From Olsenella sp. An285 (GTDB lineage: Bacteria; Actinomycetota; Coriobacteriia; Coriobacteriales; Atopobiaceae): a stretch of DNA of 64,000 bases. The notes beneath the pieces are model-generated. The model searched no databases. It worked only from the letters and a program-made list of their open reading frames with translations, and was not told where the DNA came from. Where the stretch lies: assembly GCF_002159625.1 (NCBI RefSeq), contig NZ_NFIZ01000001.1, positions 266,140 to 330,139 of the forward strand, read 5' to 3'. Below, piece after piece: positions 24,205 to 33,367 of the stretch. A program made the translations under genes and the position numbers. The first letter of the stretch is position 1; each line of letters starts with the position of its first letter.

Positions 24205-26032
24205 CCTGGCGTTTCACAGGACGGGGCTTCGCCTGCTCTCCCTCGTGCGCAAGATCGATCCGGCGCTGTTGCCGGTGAGCCTCATCTACGCGCTCACTCA
24301 GGTGGCGGGCATCTACGTGGGCCTCGCGCTCACGGCGGGGCTCGTTGACGCGCTCGTGGCGCTCGAGCTTCGCGGGGCGGTGGTCTATGCGACGGCGCTC
24401 GTGCTGACGTCCTTTGTGGTCTCCTGCGTCTGCGCGCACTGCAAGCGACGTGCGACGGTCGGCGGCATGCGGTGCGCCTGGCGCTTCAGCCTCATGCTGC
24501 GCGAGAAGGCCCTCTCGCTCTCCTACGAGACCGCCGAGGACCCAAAGCTCGCCGAGCGCATCGCCTACATCGAGCGGACCGCCCAGATGCACGGCGGCAT
24601 TGGCACGCTTCCGCGCTTCTATCGTGACCTCATTGGGGCTGCCGTCAACATGCTCACCTGTGTTTCTCTCGTGGTGGCGCTCGCGTTTGCGCAGCCTGCG
24701 TCGAAGGGCACACTCGGCGTCGCCGCCTCGCCTGCGGTCTCGTTGGCGCTGCTGACACTCGTTCTTCTCGTTGCTCTTGGTGGAAATACGTTGGTAGGTC
24801 GATTTCGTGCGCGCCTCTTGGACTGGGTAACGAGCACGCACTCATCCGTCGAGAACCGCATCATGTACCTGCTCAACCTCGTGCTCTTTGACCGGCGCGT
24901 CCCCAAGGTGGCCCGCATCTATGACATGGGTGACATGCTCATGCGCAATCTCGAGAAGAACCATGGTGCTTCGATGGAGTACTTCGATCGCTGGATTTCG
25001 GGCGAGCGGTGCATTGACGTGGGGACGAGCGCTGTCAACGCTGTTTTCACAGTGGCCTCCTATGCGCTCGTGGCGGTGAAGGTCCTTGCGGGAGCTATCA
25101 CTGTGGGCGCGTTCACGCAGTACGCTGGCGCGCTTGCGCAGTTTGGCGCAGCCTATACGGCGCTCGTGTCCAACAACGGAGACCTGCGCCAGTGCTGCGG
25201 TTACCTGCAGGAGTTTCTCGACTTCACGGATATGGAGGACCCGCGTCCCGCGGGCTCCATCCCGGTAGAGAAGCGCGATGACGGGCAATTTGAGCTCGCC
25301 TTTGAGCACGTGAGCTTCCGCTATCCCGGGACGGCCGCCTGGGTACTGCGTGACATCAACCTCAAGATCGACACGCTCGGAAAGCTCGCCGTGGTGGGCC
25401 CCAACGGCGCGGGCAAGACGACGTTCATCAAGCTGCTCTGCCGGCTCTACGACCCCACGGAGGGGCGCATCACGCTGAACGGCGTGGACATCCGCAAGTA
25501 CGACGAGGAGGAGTATCGCGACCTCTTTGGGGTGGTCTTCCAGGACTTCAGGCTCTTCGCCTTCCCGGTGTGGGAGAACCTCGCCGCCGGCTACCCGCGC
25601 GACGACCGCCGGCTCTGGAAGTCGCTCGCGCAGGCCGGGGCGGACGGCCTCGTGCGCACGTGGCCGGAGGGTCTGGAGACGCGGCTTTACAAGGACCTCG
25701 GCGACGGCGTGATGGTGTCCGGCGGCGAGGCCCAGAAGCTCGCGCTGGCCCGCGCGCTCTACAAGGACGCGCCGGTGGTGATTCTGGACGAGCCCACGGC
25801 CGCGCTCGACCCCATCTCGGAGGCCGAGGTCTACGCGGGGTTTGATCGCATGGTGGAGGGTCGCACGGCAATTTACATCTCGCACCGCATGAGCAGCTGC
25901 CGGTTCTGCGACGACATCATCGTCTTTGACGGCGGGCGCGTCGTGGAGCGTGGCTCGCACGACGACCTGCTTGCGGCGGGCGGGCTCTACGCCGAGCTCT
26001 GGGACGCGCAGGCCAGCTACTACGTAGGTTGA
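24188..26032 (+). CDS. ABC exporter half-transporter, second of a pair
   Basis: About 614 residues. Membrane domain, then ATPase with Walker A GPNGAGKTT, Q-loop VVFQDFRLFAFPVWENL, signature variant VSGGEAQKLA, Walker B VVILDEP and switch H in YISHRMSS. Start ATG 24188 or 24194, both inside the end of the previous gene. As the partner of the 22354 product it would form an exporter for a peptide or similar compound. The Agr-like two-component system directly downstream may respond to what it exports, but no precursor gene is visible between them. Confidence 0.9.
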   Translation: MRMLSSLAFHRTGLRLLSLVRKIDPALLPVSLIYALTQVAGIYVGLALTAGLVDALVALELRGAVVYATALVLTSFVVSCVCAHCKRRATVGGMRCAWRFSLMLREKALSLSYETAEDPKLAERIAYIERTAQMHGGIGTLPRFYRDLIGAAVNMLTCVSLVVALAFAQPASKGTLGVAASPAVSLALLTLVLLVALGGNTLVGRFRARLLDWVTSTHSSVENRIMYLLNLVLFDRRVPKVARIYDMGDMLMRNLEKNHGASMEYFDRWISGERCIDVGTSAVNAVFTVASYALVAVKVLAGAITVGAFTQYAGALAQFGAAYTALVSNNGDLRQCCGYLQEFLDFTDMEDPRPAGSIPVEKRDDGQFELAFEHVSFRYPGTAAWVLRDINLKIDTLGKLAVVGPNGAGKTTFIKLLCRLYDPTEGRITLNGVDIRKYDEEEYRDLFGVVFQDFRLFAFPVWENLAAGYPRDDRRLWKSLAQAGADGLVRTWPEGLETRLYKDLGDGVMVSGGEAQKLALARALYKDAPVVILDEPTAALDPISEAEVYAGFDRMVEGRTAIYISHRMSSCRFCDDIIVFDGGRVVERGSHDDLLAAGGLYAELWDAQASYYVG

Positions 26033-26048
26033 CACAGCGCAGCACCTT

Positions 26049-26190
26049 TAGGGTATGTACAGTGCGCATACCCGGTATGTACACCCGGCCACAAGGCTCG
26101 TCTCGCAAAGTTGCAGGTCAGAGCTTTGGGCGAGAACGGAGGTCGGGTCGGAGGGTGCGCATACCCTCAGGGCGCGGTGTACATACCCTG
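26049..26190. repeat. GGGTATGTACA repeat element, copy 2 (inverted interior)
   Basis: Left arm GGGTATGTACAGTGCGCATACCC then GGTATGTACAC; right arm GTGCGCATACCC then GTGTACATACCC. The interior, read on the other strand, carries GTTCTCGCCC, CTGACCTGCA and TTTGCGAGA, matching copies 1 and 3. It lies between the exporter pair and the two-component genes. Confidence 0.85.
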
Positions 26191-26244
26191 CGAGCGCTAT
26201 CATGATACGCATTGCAAATCCAGGAGAGGACAGGGGAGAAGGAC

Positions 26245-26967
26245 GTGCTGCGCGTTGCTGTCGTCGATGACGAGGAAGCGGCCCGGGAGCTCTACGGCTC
26301 GCTCGCGCGCGACTGGGCGCGAAGACGTAACGTCGAGGCCGAGGTCGTGACCTTTGCGTCCGCCGAGCAGCTGCTCTTCTCGCTGGACGATGCGTCATAC
26401 GACGTCGTCCTCCTCGACATCGAGATGCCCGGTATCGACGGCATGGCCCTGGCGCGCGACCTGCGCTCCCGCGGCGAGCGCACGCAGATCGTGTTCGTGA
26501 CCGGCATCATCGACCACGCGCTCGACGGTTACGACGTGGACGCCGTCTCCTACCTCCTCAAGCCCGTACGCGCCGAGAAGCTCGAAGCCGCGCTTGACCG
26601 GGCGCGCGAGCGCGTGGGGCGAGAAGAGCCCGTGCTCATCGTGGACTCGGCGGGCGAGACGAGCCGCGTACCCCTCACGCGCGTCTGCTTCCTCGAGGCT
26701 CGCGGCCACGACACACTGGTCACGCTTGTGGACGGCACGCGCCTTGTCTCGACGCGTGGGATTGCGCAGATGGAGGCAGGGCTTTCCAAGACCTCCGGCC
26801 TCTTTCTCAAGACGCATCGCTCCTATCTCGTGAATCTCCCGCACGTGCGGCGTATCACGCGGCGTGACGTGGAGATGGACACGGGCGACGTGCTTCCCGT
26901 CGCGCGCGGTCGCTGGGAGGAGCTCAACCGCGCGTGGCTCGCTTGGTGCCGGGGGACGCTCGCATGA
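26245..26967 (+). CDS. LytTR-family response regulator (AgrA-like)
   Basis: A 240-residue regulator. Receiver with acidic D8/D9/E10 and phospho-acceptor D58 (VVLLDIEMPGIDG), conserved K in SYLLKPVR. The LytTR DNA-binding domain fills the C-terminal 105 residues (VCFLEARGHDTLVTL, FLKTHRSYLVNLPHVRRI). The GTG at 26245 is chosen because AGAAGG precedes it and the receiver begins at once; an upstream ATG at 26212 would add an unlikely tail. It overlaps the kinase gene by four bases. Confidence 0.9.
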   Translation: MLRVAVVDDEEAARELYGSLARDWARRRNVEAEVVTFASAEQLLFSLDDASYDVVLLDIEMPGIDGMALARDLRSRGERTQIVFVTGIIDHALDGYDVDAVSYLLKPVRAEKLEAALDRARERVGREEPVLIVDSAGETSRVPLTRVCFLEARGHDTLVTLVDGTRLVSTRGIAQMEAGLSKTSGLFLKTHRSYLVNLPHVRRITRRDVEMDTGDVLPVARGRWEELNRAWLAWCRGTLA

Positions 26968-28205
26968 TTGCACTTGCGGCACAGGCGGTACTGCTCGCTG
27001 TGTACGCGGCGTATGTGCGTCGGCTCGGGCGCCTGCGTGCGTCCCGCACCGCATGGGTGGTCGCGCTTGCCATCTGCGTGAGCGCGCTTGCCTGCGGTTG
27101 GTTCGGCGGCACGCTCTGGTCCTGGGCGCTCACGGCCACGGCCACGGATCCGCTTGTCGCCGGCGTGCCCTGGGGCGTTTCCGTGTCGTGGGCCGCGGCG
27201 ACGCTTACCCTAACGCTGTTTGATGCCTTCTTCGACGAGGAGCCCGTCTCGCTCATGTGGGCGCCCGTCGCGGCTCCGGGCCTGCTGACCTGCGTTCTTC
27301 TCGCTTGCACCGTTGGCCTGGGTGGCGGCGTCGCACCAACCGCCGTTGCCGCTTCGATCGTCGGAGCCCCGCTCTGGCTGATGTTCGTGCTCTCCATGCG
27401 CCGGCGGGGGAACGCGAGCCTCCATGAGACGGTCCTTCTCGCCTGCGTGCTCGCGCTCTGCTCGGCTGCGGTCGGCCTGGCTGAGCCCATGGTCGCGGCG
27501 GGCGCACTTGTGGTCGAGCTCCTTGTCTACCTGCTGCTCACGGGCGGCTTCGAGCGCCTCCGGCGTGGCTTCGAGAGCTCGACGGAGCGCTTCCAGCAGG
27601 AGGTCCTCTCACGCCAGTACGATGAGATCCGTGGCATCTACCTGGACATGCGCGGATGGCGTCACGACTACCACAACCACCTGCAGGTCATGAAGGCAGA
27701 TCTTGCGGCAGGGCACCTCGAGGAGCTCTGGGCCTACCTTGACGAGCTCGAGCGCGACCTCGATCGCGTGGACACCTACGTCAAGTCCGGCAACCTCATG
27801 GTGGACGCCATCTTCAACTCAAAGCTCAGCCTCGCCGAGAAGGACGGCGTGACCGTGACCTGCAAGGCCGTGGTGCCGGAGTTGCTGACGGTGGACGACG
27901 TAGACCTCTGCGTGATCTTGGGCAATCTCCTGGACAACGCGCTCGAGTCCTGCGAGAAGCTGCCTGCTGCCGAGCGTTGGCTGCGCGTGTACCTGGCCGC
28001 GCGCGGCTCGCAGCTCTACGTGAGCATCCAGAACTCCGCCGTAGAGGACCCGGGCTTCAACGCGCGCAACTACATCACCGAGAAGCGCGGCAACCACGGC
28101 CTGGGCATGAAGCGCGTGGCGGCGGTGGTCGACAAGTACGAGGGGTTTCTTAACCTCGCCAACGAGCCCGGCATCTTTGCCGCCGAGGTCAGCCTCCCGC
28201 TGTGA
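26964..28205 (+). CDS. GHKL sensor histidine kinase (AgrC-like)
   Basis: A 413-residue kinase with six or seven transmembrane helices (residues 1-195), a cytoplasmic helix, the phospho-acceptor H234 in WRHDYHNHL (SPOB_a type), and a HATPase_c_5 domain with LLDNALESC and GNHGLGMKRV. This architecture is that of AgrC/ComD-type peptide receptors. Coupled by ATGA to the LytTR regulator. Together with the upstream exporter pair it suggests a peptide-sensing system, although no peptide gene was found. Confidence 0.9.
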   Translation: MIALAAQAVLLAVYAAYVRRLGRLRASRTAWVVALAICVSALACGWFGGTLWSWALTATATDPLVAGVPWGVSVSWAAATLTLTLFDAFFDEEPVSLMWAPVAAPGLLTCVLLACTVGLGGGVAPTAVAASIVGAPLWLMFVLSMRRRGNASLHETVLLACVLALCSAAVGLAEPMVAAGALVVELLVYLLLTGGFERLRRGFESSTERFQQEVLSRQYDEIRGIYLDMRGWRHDYHNHLQVMKADLAAGHLEELWAYLDELERDLDRVDTYVKSGNLMVDAIFNSKLSLAEKDGVTVTCKAVVPELLTVDDVDLCVILGNLLDNALESCEKLPAAERWLRVYLAARGSQLYVSIQNSAVEDPGFNARNYITEKRGNHGLGMKRVAAVVDKYEGFLNLANEPGIFAAEVSLPL

Positions 28206-28206
28206 C

Positions 28207-28233
28207 GTTACGATGGGACAGTCCCTTCGTAAC
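28207..28233. repeat. REP-like palindrome, GGGACAGTCCC core
   Basis: GTTACGA arms around GGGACAGTCCC, with one mismatch. It sits between two convergent genes (kinase and the gene at 28236) and could serve as a two-way terminator-like structure. Confidence 0.82.
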
Positions 28234-28235
28234 AT

Positions 28236-28973
28236 TCACACGACCGCGTCGAACGCGTTCAGGAGGTCCCTCTCGAGCGACCGCTCGTCGACGGCGAACC
28301 CGTCTTCGGAGCGTGTGAGGGCGATGTCGAGCAGGCGCTCCTCGACAGGGGCCGAATCCGTCGCGGTTTCAAAGGTACGGAGGACGTCCTCCTGCAGATC
28401 CTCCGGGAGCGGCTCCCCGTCGCGCACCCCCTGGTTGTAGAAGTAGGTGCTCATGCCCTTGCTGGCCTCTGACACGGTCTCGTCGGCCTGGAGCGCCCAG
28501 ACGCGCACGCTGACGGTCGCCACGTCGCCGGATAGCTCGACGCTCTCGATGGAGTACGTGAGACGGGAGACCATCTGCCCCGCCCACGCCTCGGCGTCGA
28601 TCCCCAGGTCCTCGGGCGTGTGGCGAAGGCCCTGCCTGAGCCTGCCTTCGAGCCAGCCCGCAAGCTCGGCGGTCAGGTCGCTGGAGCTCGGCTCCTCTTT
28701 CAGGGCGGAGAGATACTCGCCCGTCGCGTCCACGGCAGCCTGCTCATCAGCGGTGAGCTCGTAATAGGGGAGCGCGATGCTGTCCTCTGTCGGAGCGTCC
28801 ATCTGCTCCGACACGCTGCTCCCAAACCGCACCGCAAACTGCACGATGCTGACCACAAGAAACGCAAAGATGAGCATCGCAAGCACCGCTGCCGTCCGCC
28901 TGCTAAAGCCGCGTGCCCGCAGATTCTCGCGCAGCTTGGGCGAGTTCATCGTGACCGGAGGCTTCTCGTACAT
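28236..28973 (-). CDS. Membrane-anchored protein, unknown function
   Basis: A 245-residue protein with a basic N-terminus, one transmembrane helix (TAAVLAMLIFAFLVVSIVQF, about residues 28-48) and an acidic extracytoplasmic domain rich in helices. Segments such as DATGEYLSALKEEPSS and SVRVWALQADETVSEASKGM suggest a sensor or substrate-like extracellular fold. Not recognised. AAAGGGG precedes the ATG. Divergent from the DUF2975 gene. Confidence 0.68.
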   Translation of the reverse strand: MYEKPPVTMNSPKLRENLRARGFSRRTAAVLAMLIFAFLVVSIVQFAVRFGSSVSEQMDAPTEDSIALPYYELTADEQAAVDATGEYLSALKEEPSSSDLTAELAGWLEGRLRQGLRHTPEDLGIDAEAWAGQMVSRLTYSIESVELSGDVATVSVRVWALQADETVSEASKGMSTYFYNQGVRDGEPLPEDLQEDVLRTFETATDSAPVEERLLDIALTRSEDGFAVDERSLERDLLNAFDAVV

Positions 28974-29096
28974 GGTCGCCCCTTTCGTAAGGGCTGACAG
29001 CCGAATCGCTGCCGTTGCCAAGCTTGTACCCAGCGTGGGGGGCTAGGCGCGCGCCCGCCGAGCGGATGGTGCCGTCTGCCGGACTCCCTTCTCACC

Positions 29097-29115
29097 ATTA
29101 TCGATAGTCGATAAT
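29097..29115. promoter_or_regulatory. Operator-like palindrome ATTATCGA-TAG-TCGATAAT
   Basis: Perfect eight-base arms around a three-base spacer in an AT-rich island of the divergent intergenic region upstream of the DUF2975/XRE operon. It may be the binding site of the small XRE protein at 29887, by analogy with autoregulated DUF2975/XRE pairs. No experiment is implied. Confidence 0.5.
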
Positions 29116-29168
29116 TAGTGGTACAAGAACGATAAGAGCGGACGGACGAGAAGAACGGAGGGGTCACG

Positions 29169-29876
29169 ATGAAACACGAGATGCTAATAAGGGCACAGGC
29201 GGACGGGCGCATCCGCGGCGCCGCGCGCGTGGCGACGTGCTTCTGCTGGGTAGCCGCCCTGGTGGCCCTGCTCCTGGCCCTGTTGAACGCGTGGTCGACG
29301 GTCTTCCTCACGACCGCCTCGATGCGGGAGTCCGGCCGTGACGTCCTGACCGCCCTCTTTACCGCGAGCGAGGCGAGCGGCATTTTCCTCGTGAGCGAGA
29401 CGGGCGAGCAGCCGCCGGAGATTCGCTACGACGAGGACGGCAACGAGGTCGGTCGCTCGCAGGTCATGGGTGGCAAGGTCTCCTATTCCGGCAGCCCAAT
29501 CTCGACCCTCGCCAACGGCGTCGTCTTTGGCGGCCTGGCGTGCGCGGCGTTTGCCCTCGCGGCGCTCATGTGCTCCAAGATCCAGAGGACCGGCGTGCCG
29601 TTTGCGCCCGAGCGCGCGCGTGAGCTGGGGCGCGTGGGATGGCTGGTCCTTCTTGCCGGGTGCGCGCCCACGCTGCTCCACATGATTCTGGAGGCCATTG
29701 CGGCCGCGATCGTTCATGCCCTGGTGGAGTCCGGGGAGATGCTGAGCTGCGCGCTCACGGCGAACTTCGAGCCCCAGGACCTCATGCTCGTCTCCCTGGG
29801 AATCCTGCTGGTATTGGTGGGCCGCGTCTTCGAGTACGGCTGCATCCTGCAGAAGCAGGACGACGAGACGCTGTGA
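29169..29876 (+). CDS. DUF2975 membrane protein
   Basis: A 235-residue protein with four hydrophobic helices. The pattern GVPFAPERARELGRVGWLVLL and the end GRVFEYGCILQKQDDETL match the DUF2975 family hallmark (...IFxxGxxLQxExDELV). Family members are typically encoded immediately upstream of a small YozG-like XRE regulator, as here, with 10 bases between. Their function is not established; a membrane signal controlling the regulator is the usual suggestion. Confidence 0.82.
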   Translation: MKHEMLIRAQADGRIRGAARVATCFCWVAALVALLLALLNAWSTVFLTTASMRESGRDVLTALFTASEASGIFLVSETGEQPPEIRYDEDGNEVGRSQVMGGKVSYSGSPISTLANGVVFGGLACAAFALAALMCSKIQRTGVPFAPERARELGRVGWLVLLAGCAPTLLHMILEAIAAAIVHALVESGEMLSCALTANFEPQDLMLVSLGILLVLVGRVFEYGCILQKQDDETL

Positions 29877-29886
29877 GGGCCGAGCG

Positions 29887-30096
29887 ATGATCGTCCTGCG
29901 CCTCGACCGCGTGCTGGCGGATCGCAAGATGCGCTCGAAGGAGCTCGCCGAGCGGGTGGGCATCTCAGAGGTCAACCTCTCCCGTATCAAGACCGGGCGC
30001 ATCTCTGCGGTGCGCTTCTCCACGCTCGACGCGATCTGCCGCGTGCTGGACTGCCAGCCCGGCGACATCCTGGAGTACGTCCCGGGCGAGGAGTGA
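29887..30096 (+). CDS. Small XRE-family regulator (YozG-like)
   Basis: A 69-residue single helix-turn-helix domain: MIVLRLDRVLADRKMRSKEL, then AERVGISEVNLSRIKTGR and CRVLDCQPGDILEY, all hallmarks of the YozG/HTH_26 group. It forms an operon with the DUF2975 protein, probably regulating its own promoter. Confidence 0.88.
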   Translation: MIVLRLDRVLADRKMRSKELAERVGISEVNLSRIKTGRISAVRFSTLDAICRVLDCQPGDILEYVPGEE

Positions 30097-30132
30097 GCCC
30101 ATCAGAGGGATTTTGGGCCATTGGAGGGGAAT

Positions 30133-30266
30133 CTCCATTTGTAGGGTATTTCCAGCGGACAAGTTGAGATACACCGAAAATGAAAACCGGGAAAACCCCA
30201 GCTACAGGCGTTGACTCGTTTCTAGTGTATTCTCGATTGCCCTCTCAAAACACCCTACAAATGGGG
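30133..30266. repeat. Widely spaced inverted repeat CCATTTGTAGGGT...ACCCTACAAATGG
   Basis: Arms CCATTTGTAGGGTATTT and AAAACACCCTACAAATGG are separated by about 100 bases of AT-richer DNA with CCGGGAAAACCCC inside. It occupies the gap between the small regulator and the convergent serpin gene. No gene is seen within it. Confidence 0.65.
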
Positions 30267-30383
30267 CCGCCCCTTCCTGACGTGACCCTCGCCCGCCCAT
30301 CTTTCGCTCAGGAACAAGTTACGTGGTGACAATAGCCCAGATGACGTCCTCGAGCGCTGCTGATTGACCGTCCGAGCGCGCGC

Positions 30384-31667
30384 CTACTCCGTGCCCATGT
30401 ACGTGCCGAGAAGGACGGGCGTCCCGGTGCGGTCGTCCACGATGAGATAGACGAACGGGCGGTCGAGCCTGACCTCCCTGACCTCGGGCTCGTCCGTCGG
30501 GGCGGCGCCCCCGTCTGCCGGCGCCACCGCCGTGGCCGCGGCGGCGCGCGTACCCTCCTCGTTGACGTCGATGTAGGTCCGGTGCAGCACCTGGCTCACG
30601 TAGAGCGGGCACGTGGGGCCGGTTCCCATGGGGGTGAGGTCGGCGCGGGAGGCGTCGAAGGCGTCCTCGACGCCCAGTGCGCGCAGCTCGTCCTTGAGCT
30701 CGTTGTCGTAGGTGGTGGCGAACTTGGGAAGATACGCGTCGACCACGGTGTTTGCCACCGGCGTGAGCAGCTCGTCCAGCGTCTCCCCGTCAAGGGTTGC
30801 CACGAGCTCCGCCGCCGTGACGCCCTCGCTCGGCAGAAGCGCCACGAACGAGTATCCGCCCTCGTACGGGCGAGAGAACCCGGTTGCGAGGTCGCTCTCG
30901 TAGTAGGCGTCCTCGCTGGAGAGCATCATCTGGACGTCCTTCTCCGTGCCGTCCTCGCAGGTGAAGGTGTCGCCCTGCACGAAGGCGTCCTCGTAGGGCT
31001 CCTCCCACGTGCCCTCGAACGCGAGCGCGTTGACCAGGTAGAGCATGGCGCCCTCGGAAACGTGGTCCACGATCGAGGGAATCATGCCGCGGGTCTCCTC
31101 GCTCACCCACGAGTTGATGGCCTCGGCCGTGGTGTCGTCGAAGGGCTCGAGGAAGGCCTGGGCGCCGAGCTCCTGCTCGCAGACCTCGAGAAAGTCGTCG
31201 CTCACCTTAAGCCCGTCGTCATCACGCAGCCAGACGGAGTTCGCGAGATCGAGCGGGCCCTCCGCCGCCAGCACCACGTACGCGGAGAGGTACGAGGTGA
31301 GCTCCTCGCACGTGATCCCGGTGGCCTCCTCGAGCTGAGCCAGGGTCTCGCCCGCGGCACCGTTCTCGAGCAGCGCGAGCGCGTAGAGCGTGGAGAGCGG
31401 GGACACGAGCGTGCTCCGCTCCGGGTCCTCGTCCACGCACCGGGAGAGGAGCCTCGCGGCAAAGTCGCGCATGGCGGCGGAGCTGTCCACGTCCGCGCTC
31501 AGCTCCTCGAGGGCGGCCTGCTCCTCGGCGCTGGTCTCGTGCGCCGGGGCGTCTGCCGCGGGCGCGGTGCAGCCCGCCAGCGCGGCGGCGAGGCAGAGGC
31601 CGAGAAGGACGGCCGACCTCGGTGCGGTCTTGGGGGCGAGCTTACGGGTTGCCTTGGGGCGCGTCAT
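30384..31667 (-). CDS. Serpin-family protease inhibitor, lipoprotein
   Basis: A 427-residue protein. Signal peptide with lipobox LAGC (Cys about residue 33), then a full serpin domain: TLVSPLSTLYALALLENGAAGET, NSVWLRDDDGLKVSDDF, NALAFEGTWEEPY (the conserved strand with F/W), and VLHRTYIDVNEEGTRAAAAT. The last is the hinge of the reactive-centre loop; small residues after EEGT mark inhibitory serpins. The C-terminus RPFVYLIVDDRTGTPVLLGTYM is standard. Predicted to sit on the cell surface and trap serine or cysteine proteases, perhaps those of the host or competitors. GGGAGGTGTC precedes the ATG. Confidence 0.93.
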   Translation of the reverse strand: MTRPKATRKLAPKTAPRSAVLLGLCLAAALAGCTAPAADAPAHETSAEEQAALEELSADVDSSAAMRDFAARLLSRCVDEDPERSTLVSPLSTLYALALLENGAAGETLAQLEEATGITCEELTSYLSAYVVLAAEGPLDLANSVWLRDDDGLKVSDDFLEVCEQELGAQAFLEPFDDTTAEAINSWVSEETRGMIPSIVDHVSEGAMLYLVNALAFEGTWEEPYEDAFVQGDTFTCEDGTEKDVQMMLSSEDAYYESDLATGFSRPYEGGYSFVALLPSEGVTAAELVATLDGETLDELLTPVANTVVDAYLPKFATTYDNELKDELRALGVEDAFDASRADLTPMGTGPTCPLYVSQVLHRTYIDVNEEGTRAAAATAVAPADGGAAPTDEPEVREVRLDRPFVYLIVDDRTGTPVLLGTYMGTE

Positions 31668-31853
31668 GGGACACCTCCCGTCAGCGGGCTTTCAGTCATC
31701 GTACCCACGGATGGGCGGCGGCAACGCTTGGGCGAGCGGCCGCGCGAGCGGGAGGGGCGCAAGGCGGAGCCGGCGGCCGCCCGAACCGTGAATAATCTGC
31801 CGAGAAGCGGTCTTCCTGTAGAAGTTTGGTACACTAGCAAGGCTGTGAAAACC

Positions 31854-31940
31854 GCGGGCGTGGTGGAACTGGTAGACACGCTGGATTTAGGTTCCAGTGG
31901 GGGAGACCCCGTGAAGGTTCGAGTCCTTTCGCCCGCACCA
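31854..31940 (+). tRNA. tRNA-Leu(TAG)
   Basis: GCGGGCG pairs with CGCCCGC at the acceptor stem, with encoded ACCA. D-loop TGGAACTGGTAGACACG, anticodon stem CTGGA/TCCAG with loop TTTAGGT (anticodon TAG), a long variable arm (GGGGGAGACCCC) typical of class II tRNA, and a T-arm with GGTTCGAGTCC. A TACACT -10-like box lies at 31830. It lies directly upstream of tig. Confidence 0.95.
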
Positions 31941-31993
31941 CGCAAGGAAACATGGCGGGGCTGGCCCGCCAGGCACGAGACACTGGAGGAACG

Positions 31994-33343
31994 TTGAAGA
32001 TCACCGTCACCGCTGAGAAGCCCGTCGACGAGAAGATGGCCGCCAAGGTCACCGTCCCGGCCGCAGACGTCGACGCTGCCATCAAGAAGACCTACAAGGA
32101 CATCGCCAAGAAGTACAACTTCCAGGGCTTCCGCCGCGGCCACGCGCCCCGTCCGGTGATCGACGGCATCATCGGCCGCCAGGCCGTGCTCGCCCAGGCC
32201 ACCAATGACCTGCTCAACGCCCTCGAGCCCATGATGCTCGAGGAGCTCGACGTCACCCCCGTGGGCCGCGTGAGCTTTGGTCCCGAGGGCGCCGACCCCG
32301 AGCTCGCCGCCGAGCACGCCGACTACGTCGTGGACGCCACCATCGGCGTTCGCCCCTCTGCCGAGCTCACCTCCTATGACGCCCCCGAGATCAACCTCCC
32401 GCCCGAGGAGGCCACCGAGGCCGAGATCAACTGGCAGATCAACCAGCTCCTCAGCTACCAGGTGACCTACGAGGACGTCGAGGAGGACCGCGCCGCCGAG
32501 CCCGGCGACGTCGTCTCCGTTGACATCGAGAACGTCGACGGCGCCGGTCACCTCGCCGGCAAGAACCGTCTGCTCGCCCTCGACGGCCAGCAGGTTCCCG
32601 AGCAGCTCCAGGAGGGCATCGTCGGGATGAAGAAGGGCGAGGAGAAGGCCATCGAGTGGACCCACACCCACGTCCACGAGGGCGAGGAGCACTCCCACAC
32701 CTTCTCCGTCAAGGTCACCCTCAACGCCATCAAGAAGGCCGTCACCCCCGAGCTCGACGACGAGGTGGCCAAGAAGTACGGCTACGACACCGTCGACGCC
32801 TTCAAGGACGCCGTGAAGGAGGAGATCGAGGGCGACAAGAAGACCACGATCCCCAACCTCAAGGAGGATCGCGTCGTCGAGGCCGTGGGCAAGCTGCTCG
32901 ACCTCGAGGCCGTGCCCGAGGCCTACCAGAACGAGATCTTCAACGAGCTCGCCCAGGAGTTCCTCGGCCAGCTCCAGCGCCAGAACGTCTCCCTCGACAT
33001 GTTCCTGCGCGCCCGCGGCATCAAGTCCGACGACTTCATCGCCGACCTGCGCGTCCAGGCCGAGGAGCGCGCGCGTCAGTCCCTCGCCCTCGACGCCGTT
33101 GCCGCCAAGCTCGGCCTCGAGGCCACCGAGGACGACGTCCGCGAGGAGTTCGAGAAGGCTGGCGTCGAGGACGTCGACGCCTCCTACAAGGAGTGGAAGG
33201 ACGAGGGCCGTCTGCCCGCCATCCGCGACTCCATCCGCCGCACCAAGGCCCTCGACTGGCTCGTCGAGAACTGCAAGGTGAACATCGTCGACGAGGTCGC
33301 CGAGCGTGCCGCCGCGGCCGAGAAGAACGAGGACGCCGAGTAG
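31994..33343 (+). CDS. tig: Trigger factor, ribosome-associated chaperone/prolyl isomerase
   Basis: A 449-residue protein. The N-terminal ribosome-binding domain has the signature [15 protein letters not shown] (about residues 35-50), then a central FKBP-type domain ([13 protein letters not shown]...[15 protein letters not shown]) and a helical C-terminal substrate-binding domain. It binds at the ribosome exit and helps nascent chains to fold. The TTG start at 31994 is preceded by GGAGGAAC; the frame is open upstream but the family begins with M-K-I-T. Its position before clpP and clpX is the classical arrangement. Confidence 0.97.
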   Translation: MKITVTAEKPVDEKMAAKVTVPAADVDAAIKKTYKDIAKKYNFQGFRRGHAPRPVIDGIIGRQAVLAQATNDLLNALEPMMLEELDVTPVGRVSFGPEGADPELAAEHADYVVDATIGVRPSAELTSYDAPEINLPPEEATEAEINWQINQLLSYQVTYEDVEEDRAAEPGDVVSVDIENVDGAGHLAGKNRLLALDGQQVPEQLQEGIVGMKKGEEKAIEWTHTHVHEGEEHSHTFSVKVTLNAIKKAVTPELDDEVAKKYGYDTVDAFKDAVKEEIEGDKKTTIPNLKEDRVVEAVGKLLDLEAVPEAYQNEIFNELAQEFLGQLQRQNVSLDMFLRARGIKSDDFIADLRVQAEERARQSLALDAVAAKLGLEATEDDVREEFEKAGVEDVDASYKEWKDEGRLPAIRDSIRRTKALDWLVENCKVNIVDEVAERAAAAEKNEDAE

Positions 33344-33367
33344 CTTCTGCGCTTACGTCACCTGTGC

